From assembly GCA_002362135.1 (NCBI GenBank), contig DETO01000035.1:6085-23918 (forward strand): 17,834 nucleotides of DNA, given 5' to 3'. Positions 1-7,904 of the stretch are shown one piece after another. This DNA comes from Ruminococcus sp. UBA3286 (GTDB taxonomy: Bacteria > Bacillota > Clostridia > Oscillospirales > Ruminococcaceae). The number at the start of each line of letters is the position of its first letter. Within the stretch, counting starts at the first letter, position 1. The position numbers and the translations under genes are program-made. A model generated the notes under the pieces. That model was not told the DNA's origin. It worked only from the letters and a program-made list of their open reading frames with translations, and made no database searches.

Positions 1-19
1 TTTATAGGTTAGTGCGTAT

Positions 20-70
20 GGGACGCTGTCCCCTTAAAAATCCCCTGCATAAGGGACATAGTCCCTTATG
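20..70. repeat. Composite palindromic repeat, left copy
   Basis: Two hairpins lie side by side. The first is GGGAC/GTCCC (20-24 with 28-32) around the loop GCT. The second is a perfect 10-bp stem (48-57 with 61-70) around the loop ATA. Between them is the word CCCCTGCA (42-49). The same order, hairpin GGGAC-GCT-GTCCCC, then CCCTGCA, then an AAGGG...CCCTT hairpin, appears on the opposite strand at 17770-17824. This points to a dispersed repeat family rather than two unrelated terminators. Neither hairpin is followed by a run of T on the + strand. Confidence 0.6.
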
Positions 71-82
71 AATCCCAATATT

Positions 83-119
83 AAATTACAACTGCACCCG
101 TTGGGTACAGTTGCAATTT
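83..119. repeat. 17-bp inverted repeat upstream of mutS
   Basis: Arms 83-99 and 103-119 are complementary at 15 of 17 positions around the 3-nt loop GTT. The stem would be long and stable. The A/T-rich outer ends make it look like a bidirectional terminator, with AAATT on the left and AATTT on the right, but there is no long T tract. It could end transcription from a gene upstream of the window, or be another dispersed palindrome. No gene is visible in 1-206, and I found no convincing -35/-10 pair for mutS there: TATAAA at 129-134 has no -35 at proper spacing. Confidence 0.55.
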
Positions 120-206
120 GGCAGGGAATATAAAAACTGATTTCTTAGACAGGAATTCAGGGAGACAGAATTTCCTTAATAATCGCAAAATAAAGGAGAA
201 CGTTAA

Positions 207-2825
207 ATGGAAATTGACAGAAGTAAAATTTCACCTATGATGCAGCAGTATTTTGAGGTGAAGGATAAATATAAGGACTGCATACTTTTTTTCCGTTTGG
301 GAGATTTCTATGAGATGTTCTTTGACGATGCGATCGTCGTATCAAAGGCTCTGGAACTTAACCTTACCGGCAGGGACTGCGGTCTCGATGAGCGCGCGCC
401 GATGTGCGGAATCCCATATCATTCGGCGGATATATACATAAAGCGCCTTATAGATATGGGCAAAAAAGTTGCCGTGTGCGAGCAGCTTACCGATCCTGCC
501 GAAACAAAGGGCATCGTTGTCCGCGATGTTATCCGTGTTGTAACTCCGGGAACTCTTACGGAATCGAGTATGCTCGACGATAGTGAGAATAATTATATAT
601 GCAGTATATTTTATGATGAAGAATCAGCCTCATGCGCGGTTGCTTCAGCCGATATTTCCACGGGTGAAGCCGATCTCAGCCTGTTTGAAGGAAAAGACCT
701 TGAAGCTGCCGTTATCAACGAGCTTTCACGCTGCAAGCCCGCGGAGGTGATTTTTCCCGAAAGCTTTCTCGCCCTTAAAAGTGTTGCCGATTTTATAAAA
801 GTACGCCTGCAATGTGCCGTTACGCTCCGCGATAATGAATGCTTTTCGCCGTCGGAGAGAAGAAGCTGCGTTGCCGAAGTTTTTGGCGTAAAGTCAATGG
901 CGGAACTTGGAATTTCCGAAGACGGCGCGGATTGCGGAGCGTTATGCGGTCTTTTTGATTATATCCGCGATACGCAGAAAACTTCCGTTTCGCGCTTTAC
1001 ATCGGTAACTCTGCTTAGCGGCGACGCATTTATGGGACTTGATTTGAATGCGCGCCGAAATCTTGAATTGACGGAAACTCTGCGCAATAAGGAGAAGAAA
1101 GGTTCGCTTTTATGGGTATTGGATTCCGCGCGTACTTCAATGGGCAGACGAATGCTGAAAAACTGGATAGAACAGCCCTTGAAAAGTCCTGCGAAGATCA
1201 TAGAGCGGCTTGACGCGGTTGACGCGCTTTATAAAAAGAGCGTTATACTTGCGGATATGGGCGATCTTCTTGACCGCACTTACGATTTGGAGCGGCTTAT
1301 GACGAAGGTGATGTACAAATCGGCGAATCCCCGTGATATTAAATCCCTTTCCGCAACGGCTTTGCAGCTTCCTCTGCTTAAAAAGGAACTGGAGAAATTT
1401 CCTGATTCAAAGCTTTTGTCGAGATATAACGCAAATATTTCCGACCTTAGCGAGATAGTGCGCCTTGTTGAAAATGCGATAATGGACGAACCGCCTGTAT
1501 CGGTAAAAGATGGGGGCGTTATCAAGGACGGATTTAATCAGGAACTCGACGAACTGCGCCATATCATGGCTCACGGCAAGGAGATTATCGACGGCATCGA
1601 GCAGCGCGAACGCGAAGCTACGGGAATAAAGAATCTGAAGATCGGCTTCAACCGCGTGTTCGGCTATTATCTTGAAGTCACGCGCTCATATTACGATCTC
1701 ATTCCGGAGGGCTGGATACGCAAGCAGACTCTTACAAATGCCGAAAGATTTATCACGGAGGAGCTTAAAAATGCCGAAAACGCTATTCTCAGCGCAAAGG
1801 ATAAGGCTCTTAATCTGGAAGCGGATATTTTTGCGGAAGTTCGCGATTATATATCGACAAAGCTTGCGGAAGTCCAGCAGACGGCAACTGCTGTGGCTGC
1901 GGTCGATGTGCTGTGTTCGTTTGCGGAAGTTTCGCTGCGGAATCAGTATGTGAAGCCCGATATTTCGATAGACGGAACTGTTGATATCAAAGGCGGACGT
2001 CACCCCGTGGTGGAACTTATGCTCAGCGACGAGATATTTGTTCCCAACGATACGTATATCGACACAAAGTCCAATCGTATGTCCGTTATAACAGGCCCGA
2101 ATATGTCGGGTAAATCCACATATATGCGGCAAACGGCTCTCATCGTTCTTATGGCGCAGATAGGCTGTTTCGTGCCTGCTGATTCAGCTAAAATTTCCGT
2201 GGTGGATAAAATTTTCACCCGCGTGGGAGCGTCCGACGATCTGACGGCAGGACAGTCCACATTTATGGTTGAAATGAGCGAAGTTGCCGATATTCTGAAA
2301 AATGCTACGCCAAACAGCCTTGTTATACTTGACGAAGTCGGCAGAGGAACTTCAACATTTGACGGCGTGAGCATTGCGCGCGCTGTTGCGGAGCATATCT
2401 GCACAAGCAAAAAATTGGGCTGCAAGACGCTTTTCGCTACTCATTATCATGAACTTATCGGCTTGGAGGACGAACTTGAAGGCGTTAAGAATTACAGTAT
2501 AGCCGTAAATAAGCACGGCGGAACAATACGTTTTCTGCGAAAGATAGTCCGCGGCGGAATCGATGAAAGCTACGGCGTTGACGTTGCGAAACTTGCAGGG
2601 CTGCCTGCTAAAGTGATAAACCGCGCCCGTGAAATTCTTGAGGAAATGGAATCCGCGCACAAATCCGAAAAAACCGCGGCTGCCGATAATTCGGAAGAGC
2701 AGATAAGTTTTGGCAGTATCAATCGCGAAGCCGCACTTGAGATGCTGGAGCGCACGAATATTTCCGAATTGACGGACAGCGAATGCCGCGAGCTTTTAAA
2801 GGATATGGCTGAACTGTTGAAATGA
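207..2825 (+). CDS. mutS: DNA mismatch repair protein MutS
   Basis: MutS binds base mismatches and small loops and, in an ATP-dependent clamp state, recruits MutL. At 872 aa it is the normal length for bacterial MutS1. The mismatch-reading motif F34-Y-E36 lies in the N-terminal domain (about residues 10-125), followed by the connector, core/clamp and ATPase domains. The ATPase shows Walker A GPNMSGKST (630-638), Walker B ending at D709-E710, the GRGTSTFDG signature, and the ATHYHEL switch (744-750). The helix-turn-helix C-terminal tail is present. A possible sliding-clamp motif, QISFG (832-836), has Gly where a large hydrophobic residue is usual. The start is supported by GGAG at 195-198, 8 nt upstream. 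It is first in a run of closely spaced genes with mutL and miaA. Confidence 0.98.
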   Translation: MEIDRSKISPMMQQYFEVKDKYKDCILFFRLGDFYEMFFDDAIVVSKALELNLTGRDCGLDERAPMCGIPYHSADIYIKRLIDMGKKVAVCEQLTDPAETKGIVVRDVIRVVTPGTLTESSMLDDSENNYICSIFYDEESASCAVASADISTGEADLSLFEGKDLEAAVINELSRCKPAEVIFPESFLALKSVADFIKVRLQCAVTLRDNECFSPSERRSCVAEVFGVKSMAELGISEDGADCGALCGLFDYIRDTQKTSVSRFTSVTLLSGDAFMGLDLNARRNLELTETLRNKEKKGSLLWVLDSARTSMGRRMLKNWIEQPLKSPAKIIERLDAVDALYKKSVILADMGDLLDRTYDLERLMTKVMYKSANPRDIKSLSATALQLPLLKKELEKFPDSKLLSRYNANISDLSEIVRLVENAIMDEPPVSVKDGGVIKDGFNQELDELRHIMAHGKEIIDGIEQREREATGIKNLKIGFNRVFGYYLEVTRSYYDLIPEGWIRKQTLTNAERFITEELKNAENAILSAKDKALNLEADIFAEVRDYISTKLAEVQQTATAVAAVDVLCSFAEVSLRNQYVKPDISIDGTVDIKGGRHPVVELMLSDEIFVPNDTYIDTKSNRMSVITGPNMSGKSTYMRQTALIVLMAQIGCFVPADSAKISVVDKIFTRVGASDDLTAGQSTFMVEMSEVADILKNATPNSLVILDEVGRGTSTFDGVSIARAVAEHICTSKKLGCKTLFATHYHELIGLEDELEGVKNYSIAVNKHGGTIRFLRKIVRGGIDESYGVDVAKLAGLPAKVINRAREILEEMESAHKSEKTAAADNSEEQISFGSINREAALEMLERTNISELTDSECRELLKDMAELLK

Positions 2826-2854
2826 GAACACTTTGATAGAAAGAGAACTTTGAT

Positions 2855-3265
2855 ATGGGATATAGATTTACAAAGGATAATATGAGTCTTGCTCTGGATA
2901 AATTCGGTGTAGGCTACAGCAGCCCTGTTTATACCGGAATTTGCAATATGACAGGCGTTTTTGCTTCCAGAAAGAATCAGCATTATGGCTATGCGGCACT
3001 ATCGGATAATAACAGTCTTATTATAGCTGACTATAATCTGCTGATTACGGAAACGCTATATGAAATACCGCTGTTGAGCATTCGTTCAATTAAGGTGAGT
3101 AAAATGCCTATTGCCGGCACTTATACCGTTAAGATCGAATTCCTTTATGAAGGAAAGAAAATGAGATTCATTCTTACGATACCGCCCAAAGTTTTCGGTT
3201 CTGATTTTGACGAGCAGAAAGACAATGCAGAAAGACTTATAAATGAACTGAAATCTTATGCATGA
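2855..3265 (+). CDS. Conserved-looking small protein of unknown function between mutS and mutL
   Basis: I do not recognise this 136-aa protein with confidence. It has no signal peptide, no membrane segment and no cysteine cluster. The pattern is mostly alternating hydrophobic residues, suggesting beta strands (about residues 42-110), and it ends in a charged helix (about 117-135). That layout resembles a pleckstrin-homology-like or GRAM-like fold, which is inference from the pattern only. Codon use and reading-frame context match its neighbours. It starts 29 nt after mutS with a weak ribosome site (AAAGAGA, 2840-2846) and stops 11 nt before the chosen mutL start, so it is almost certainly co-transcribed with the repair genes. 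Whether it takes part in repair cannot be told from sequence. Confidence 0.8.
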   Translation: MGYRFTKDNMSLALDKFGVGYSSPVYTGICNMTGVFASRKNQHYGYAALSDNNSLIIADYNLLITETLYEIPLLSIRSIKVSKMPIAGTYTVKIEFLYEGKKMRFILTIPPKVFGSDFDEQKDNAERLINELKSYA

Positions 3266-3276
3266 TCGGAGAAAAA

Positions 3277-5334
3277 ATGGCACATATAAATATTTTAAGT
3301 AAAGAGATCGCCGAACTTATTGCGGCAGGAGAAGTGATCGAACGTCCTTCCTCCGTTATCAAGGAACTGGTGGAAAATTCAATAGACGCAGGCGCGAAGC
3401 ATATTACTGTCGAGATAAAAAACGGCGGTACGACTTATATGCGCGTTACCGACGACGGCTGCGGCATATCCTTTGAGGACGTGCCTTCCGCATTTATCCG
3501 CCATGCCACGAGCAAGATAGTTACAAAAGATGATCTTAACAATATATTTACACTGGGATTCCGCGGAGAAGCCCTCGCTTCCGTTGCCGCCGTATCCAAA
3601 GTAGAGGTAATGACGAAGCAGAAAGACGATACTTACGGAACACTTTATGAAATAGCGGGAAGCTGCGAAATTTCCCATGAAAAAAGCGGCTGTCCCGACG
3701 GTACGACAGTTATAATCCGCGATCTTTTCTACAATGTCCCTGCCCGTGCGAAATTTATGAAGAAAGACGTAACGGAAGCCAACGCCGTGAGCAATATAGT
3801 ACAAAAAATCACTATGTCGCACCCGGATATAGCTATCAAGATGATACGCGATAATCGTGTGGAATTTAATTCTGCCGGCGACGGCGAACTGTTTTCGGCG
3901 GTATATGCCGTGTATGGGCGCGATTTTGCACGCGATCTTATTGCGGTCGATCATGAGTTTGAGGGAATCCATATAAGAGGCTTTATCGTGAAACCTCTTT
4001 ATGCTCGAACCAACCGAACGTTCCAGAATTTCTTTGTCAACAGAAGATATATACGTTCCAGATTATGTTCCACAGCCGTTGAAAGCGCCTATGAAAACAT
4101 GATCATGACGGGAAAATTTCCTGCTTTCATACTTCTTATCGATATGCCGCCCTCTGATCTGGACGTCAATATCCACCCTGCAAAGGCGGAAGTCCGCTTT
4201 ACGAATGAGAAAAAGGTTGTGGACGCGTTGTATTTCGCCGTGAAAAACGCCCTTATAAGCAGCGGTTTAATATATGAATTCGAGATCAAGCCAAGATCGG
4301 ACTGGGATAAGATAGTTCCGGAGGAAGATAAGTCAATTCAGAGTGAATTCATGATAACTCCCATCGAGGAAATAGCTGAAGCTGAACAGGCGAAAAAGGA
4401 AATGGAGCGTGAAAAGGCAGCCGAGGAAAAAACGGAGCAGAATATTGCCGGAACAGTGGAGATTTCTTCAGATGAAACGAACCGCGAAGCATATATGCAA
4501 ACGAGATATGAACAGTTAAAAGATCATAGTCTGATGAATAGGACGCTGAAATTCGATAATGGGTCGAACACGCTTTCGATGACCGGAGAACAGATTTTCC
4601 GCAAGCCTTATGAAGAGTCTGCAAAAAACGATGTTCCCGAAAAAAATCCTGATATACAGCCTGATGAAGAAAACGAGGGGTTCAAATATATCAATTCAGG
4701 CTCGTTTGAAGAGCGCGCTGAAAATGTTCCTGTCGATATTTCGAAAAAAACGGAGTCCAATAAGATTCCCGAAATAAAAATAATAGGCGAAGCTTTCGGA
4801 TTGTATATTATTGCCGAAGCCGAGGGAAAAATGATAATGGTCGATAAGCACGCGGCTCATGAGCGGATAATTTTCGAGAGGCTGAAAAGCCGTAACTGCC
4901 GTCAGTACAGTCAGGTTTTGCTTACTTATATAAAAGTCCTGCTTACTGCGGAGGAATTTGACGCTATGGAAAATAATGCCGATCTTCTGGAAGATATGGG
5001 ATTTTCATTTGATTTTGCCGAAAAACCTTTTGTGACCGCAAAAGCTGTTCCCACTTTTATTATGGAAATGGATATGGAGGAGATAATCTGCGAAGTTGCC
5101 GATAATCTTCTGAAGCAAAAGCAGAATCCGCAGACCGGAATTCTTGACGATATGCTTCATACTATGGCTTGCAAGGCGGCTGTTAAGGCTCATGACAAGA
5201 GTTCTCCCGAGGAGATGAAATCCCTTGTGGAGCAGGTTTTTATGGACGAAAACGTTCGTCATTGTCCGCATGGCAGACCTGTTATGTTTACAATGACAAA
5301 GGCGAATATAGATCATCAGTTCAAACGTGTTTAG
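3277..5334 (+). CDS. mutL: DNA mismatch repair endonuclease MutL
   Basis: MutL couples MutS mismatch recognition to strand incision. The GHKL ATPase half shows E33-N34 in ENSIDAGA, DDGCGI, GFRGEAL and the FYNVPAR region. A low-complexity charged linker (about residues 350-490) leads to the dimerisation/nuclease domain. All the nuclease motifs of non-methyl-directed MutL are visible: D523-KHAAHERIIFE534, ACK (631-633), CPHGRP (663-668) and a terminal FKR, so it should be an active metal-dependent nickase. The usual clamp-binding QxxLxP appears as QVLLTY (546-551), without the proline. I chose the ATG at 3277 because GGAG (3268-3271) lies 5 nt upstream. An in-frame ATG at 3262, overlapping the previous stop as ATGA, has no such site. 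The protein is 685 aa. Confidence 0.97.
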   Translation: MAHINILSKEIAELIAAGEVIERPSSVIKELVENSIDAGAKHITVEIKNGGTTYMRVTDDGCGISFEDVPSAFIRHATSKIVTKDDLNNIFTLGFRGEALASVAAVSKVEVMTKQKDDTYGTLYEIAGSCEISHEKSGCPDGTTVIIRDLFYNVPARAKFMKKDVTEANAVSNIVQKITMSHPDIAIKMIRDNRVEFNSAGDGELFSAVYAVYGRDFARDLIAVDHEFEGIHIRGFIVKPLYARTNRTFQNFFVNRRYIRSRLCSTAVESAYENMIMTGKFPAFILLIDMPPSDLDVNIHPAKAEVRFTNEKKVVDALYFAVKNALISSGLIYEFEIKPRSDWDKIVPEEDKSIQSEFMITPIEEIAEAEQAKKEMEREKAAEEKTEQNIAGTVEISSDETNREAYMQTRYEQLKDHSLMNRTLKFDNGSNTLSMTGEQIFRKPYEESAKNDVPEKNPDIQPDEENEGFKYINSGSFEERAENVPVDISKKTESNKIPEIKIIGEAFGLYIIAEAEGKMIMVDKHAAHERIIFERLKSRNCRQYSQVLLTYIKVLLTAEEFDAMENNADLLEDMGFSFDFAEKPFVTAKAVPTFIMEMDMEEIICEVADNLLKQKQNPQTGILDDMLHTMACKAAVKAHDKSSPEEMKSLVEQVFMDENVRHCPHGRPVMFTMTKANIDHQFKRV

Positions 5335-5343
5335 GAGTTGGAT

Positions 5344-6291
5344 ATGACAGAAAAAAAGCCATTTGTGCTTGCGGTATGCGGTCCTACGGCGTCGGGTAAA
5401 ACATGGCTTGGCGCGGAGCTTGCCATTCATTACGGCGGCGAGGTCATATCGGCGGATTCCATGCAGATATACAAGGGCATGGATATCGCTTCCGCGAAAC
5501 CGACAGCCGAGGAAATGCGCGGTATACCGCATCATCTTATAGATTTTCTCGATATGGGAACTTCATTCAGCGCAGCCGATTACGTCGCGCTTGCAAACAA
5601 AAAGATACAAGAGGTTCTCGGCAGGGGGAAGCTGCCGATAATCGTAGGCGGAACGGGTCTTTATATCGATTCGCTGCTCAACAATGTGAAATTTTCCGAA
5701 GCGAAAGAAGATTTGGAATATCGCGCCGCCCTTTATGGATTTGCTATGCAGAACGGGAATGCCGCCCTTTATGCTAAGCTGCTGGAATCCGATCCCGAAG
5801 CGGCGGAGAATATCCATATGAATAATCTTGTGCGTGTTGTGCGCGCTCTGGAAGTTATTCATGTCACGGGGCGGAAATTCAGCGAACTGAAAGCGGAGAG
5901 CCGTTCCGAGGAAAGTCCGTATGATTCGTTCATGATTGGTTTGAATGCCGCCGACAGGAGCGTTCTGTATAACAGGATAGATATTCGCGTCGATGATATG
6001 GTTGAACGCGGACTTGTTGAAGAGGCGAGAGCTTTGTGGAATGCGGGAAAAATGAAAACGGCAGCCAATGCCATAGGTTATAAAGAGTTGATTCCCTATT
6101 TTGAAAATGCAGCTCCTCTGGAAGAATGTATCGATAAAATCAAGCAGGAATCAAGGCGTTATGCCAAGAGACAGCTTACGTGGTTTAGAAAAAATGAACG
6201 TATCCATTGGATAATTATCGAGGATTTTAGTAAAAAATATGAAATTTTGGAAAATTCTAAAAAAGCTATAGCCAAATATAAGATTATGTGA
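5344..6291 (+). CDS. miaA: tRNA dimethylallyltransferase MiaA
   Basis: MiaA transfers a dimethylallyl group to N6 of A37 in tRNAs that read codons starting with U, improving decoding. At 315 aa it has the usual length. The P-loop GPTASGKT (13-20), the substrate motif DSMQIYKG (38-45), HHLID (63-67), GGTGLYIDSLL, and the C-terminal RQLTWFRKN tRNA-binding segment are all present. An upstream in-frame TTG (5338) would abut the ribosome site, whereas AGGAG (5333-5337) lies 6 nt before the ATG at 5344, so ATG is preferred. It begins 9 nt after mutL. The mutL-miaA-hfq order is widely conserved. The stop codon lies inside the promoter of the next gene. Confidence 0.97.
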   Translation: MTEKKPFVLAVCGPTASGKTWLGAELAIHYGGEVISADSMQIYKGMDIASAKPTAEEMRGIPHHLIDFLDMGTSFSAADYVALANKKIQEVLGRGKLPIIVGGTGLYIDSLLNNVKFSEAKEDLEYRAALYGFAMQNGNAALYAKLLESDPEAAENIHMNNLVRVVRALEVIHVTGRKFSELKAESRSEESPYDSFMIGLNAADRSVLYNRIDIRVDDMVERGLVEEARALWNAGKMKTAANAIGYKELIPYFENAAPLEECIDKIKQESRRYAKRQLTWFRKNERIHWIIIEDFSKKYEILENSKKAIAKYKIM

Positions 6292-6297
6292 TATAAT
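6269..6297 (+). promoter_or_regulatory. Extended -10 promoter for hfq
   Basis: A perfect TATAAT (6292-6297) is preceded by TGA, giving the extended -10 form TGnTATAAT. TAGCCA (6269-6274), 17 nt upstream, matches four of six bases of the sigma-A -35 consensus. The miaA stop codon TGA (6289-6291) supplies the extended -10 bases. Transcription would start near 6304 and give a leader of about 75 nt before hfq. This allows hfq and the genes after it to be transcribed independently of the repair genes. The hexamer is seen directly; activity is inferred. Confidence 0.7.
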
Positions 6298-6379
6298 GTA
6301 TAGTGTGTTTTTGTATTCGTATGCTTTGGTATGCGGATATGATAATGCACATTAGACAAAATAAAAAAGGAGAATGTGT

Positions 6380-6619
6380 ATGAACAAGACGATCAATTTG
6401 CAGGATGTTTTCCTTAACCAATGCCGTAAGGAAAAAATAGTTGTTACGATAATCCTGACCAACGGATTCCAGTTTAAGGGCATTGTAAGAGGCTTTGACA
6501 GCTACGTTGCCATTTTCGACTGCGAGGGCAAACAGCAGCTCGTTTATAAGCACGCCATTTCCACGATAATTCCCGCTAAGTCGGTCTCAATACTCGATAC
6601 CGCCGAAAAGGGCGAGTAA
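6380..6619 (+). CDS. hfq: RNA chaperone Hfq
   Basis: Hfq forms a hexameric Sm-like ring that binds U-rich and A-rich RNA and helps small RNAs pair with mRNAs. At 79 aa this is the compact Gram-positive form without a long C-terminal tail. Q8-D9 and the rim residues R16-K17-E18-K19 are present. Sm1 carries Y42 at the proximal-face position usually occupied by Phe, and Sm2 ends in Y56-K57-H58-A-I. The ATG at 6380 is preferred because AAGGAG (6367-6372) is 7 nt upstream; the in-frame ATG at 6374 is only 1 nt from it. The rim is basic enough for annealing activity, but that is inference. The membrane protein gene follows after 1 nt. Confidence 0.97.
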   Translation: MNKTINLQDVFLNQCRKEKIVVTIILTNGFQFKGIVRGFDSYVAIFDCEGKQQLVYKHAISTIIPAKSVSILDTAEKGE

Positions 6620-6620
6620 A

Positions 6621-7904
6621 ATGGCTGCTCGCAACAGATCGGACAGCAGCCTGTTTGTAAAGCTGCTGAGAAACGGCGTTCTGGTGCTTACTCTTATCGT
6701 GTTTATAAGCATCGTCACGAATTTTAATAACCGCCAGAGTCCTACTGAAACGGCTCTTATGTCGGAAGCCGTCGCTTCCAAAGAATTCAAGGGCGTTTTC
6801 ATAAGGGACGAAGAACCTATAACTTTCAGCGGCAGCGGCGTTCTGAATTATAAGATACCCGACGGCGGAAAGCTTGGTATCGGCACGGTTATTGCCGAAG
6901 TTTATCCCGACGATTCGCAGATCGGCAGAAACAGAGAGATCGCCCGACTGGAAAAGGAACTGGATATACTGGAAAAAATACAGAATCCCGGAACGCGCGA
7001 ATCCGCGCAGCCTGCGGCGCTTTCCGACAATATAAGAGAAAGCTTCCGCACTCTTGTCTACAGCCGCGATATGAACGACTACAGCGCGATAAAGAATGAA
7101 ATGGACGATCTGGTAATACAGATGAGTACTTATCAGATAATTACCAAGCAGGTAACGGGATTCGGACAGCAGATAACAGATATAAACGCGGATCTTGCCG
7201 AACTGAAAAGCGCTTCCGTGCAGCCCGCCGAGGTGAAAAAATCTACGGGTTCGGCTTATTTCGTAAGCTACTGCGACGGCTATGAATCGGAACTTACTCC
7301 CGATAACATGGACAAACTTACCGTCGCCGAAATAAACAGCATTACCGACAGAAAAAGCAGCGATGAAACTATCGTCGGCAAGATGATAAACGGCTATAGC
7401 TGGTATCTTGCCGGAGTTATAAATAATTCCCGCAAGGAATATACGATAGGCGACAGCGTAAAGCTGAAGTTCGATTCTTCGGACGAAACTTTCGACGCCG
7501 TGATAACCGATCTCAGGGACAGCGGCGACGCCTCGAAAACTATAATTATTGTGGAATGCAGCAAATTCAACTACGATCTTGTTCAGCACCGCGCTGAAAA
7601 GTGCGAGCTGATCAAGGTGGTCAACGGCAGGGACAGATATCGCGGACTGAAAGTTCCGCGCGAGGCTATCCGTTTTAAGGATATTGAGGAAGATACTACC
7701 AACGCAAGCGGCGAAAGCGACGGCACGGCTATTGTGAATTCCAAGGGAGTTTACATACTTAAGGGAGAGCAGGTGCTGTTTAAAAAGATCGACGTTATTT
7801 ATGAGGGCAGCGATTACGTTCTGTCGGAAGTTCATGACGAAGATCCTTCGTATCTTGCTTTGTATGATGATATTATGACCGAAGGTGATGGTAAAAGTGG
7901 ATAA
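6621..7904 (+). CDS. Single-pass membrane protein resembling HlyD-type (membrane fusion) adaptors
   Basis: This 427-aa protein has a short basic N-terminus (RNR, K, R), one membrane helix at about residues 18-35, and a long outside portion. A biotinyl/lipoyl-like half motif, SGSGVLNYKIPDGGKLGIGTV (about 70-90), is followed by a helical stretch (about 98-210), then a second beta-rich part and a C-terminal segment with YILKGEQVLFKKIDVIYEG. This barrel-helix-barrel order is that of HlyD/MacA adaptors of efflux or secretion pumps. No ABC, MFS or outer-membrane partner is encoded nearby, and the cell appears to lack an outer membrane, so a transport role is doubtful. It starts 1 nt after hfq and overlaps yggS, next to division genes. 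A cell-envelope or division role is possible but unproven. Confidence 0.75.
   Translation: MAARNRSDSSLFVKLLRNGVLVLTLIVFISIVTNFNNRQSPTETALMSEAVASKEFKGVFIRDEEPITFSGSGVLNYKIPDGGKLGIGTVIAEVYPDDSQIGRNREIARLEKELDILEKIQNPGTRESAQPAALSDNIRESFRTLVYSRDMNDYSAIKNEMDDLVIQMSTYQIITKQVTGFGQQITDINADLAELKSASVQPAEVKKSTGSAYFVSYCDGYESELTPDNMDKLTVAEINSITDRKSSDETIVGKMINGYSWYLAGVINNSRKEYTIGDSVKLKFDSSDETFDAVITDLRDSGDASKTIIIVECSKFNYDLVQHRAEKCELIKVVNGRDRYRGLKVPREAIRFKDIEEDTTNASGESDGTAIVNSKGVYILKGEQVLFKKIDVIYEGSDYVLSEVHDEDPSYLALYDDIMTEGDGKSG

Noticed and set aside
3..70. An open frame running from the window edge to a stop at 68-70, as the end of an upstream gene
   Set aside because: It is made almost entirely of the palindromic repeat and has no gene-like composition.
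111..134. A mutS promoter using TTGCAA and TATAAA
   Set aside because: The spacing is 12 nt, too short for a sigma-A promoter, and no better pair was found.
6576..7835. A long open frame on the minus strand opposite the HlyD-like gene
   Set aside because: It mirrors codon bias of the + strand gene, has no ribosome site, no family motifs, and would lie antisense inside a uniform + strand gene run.
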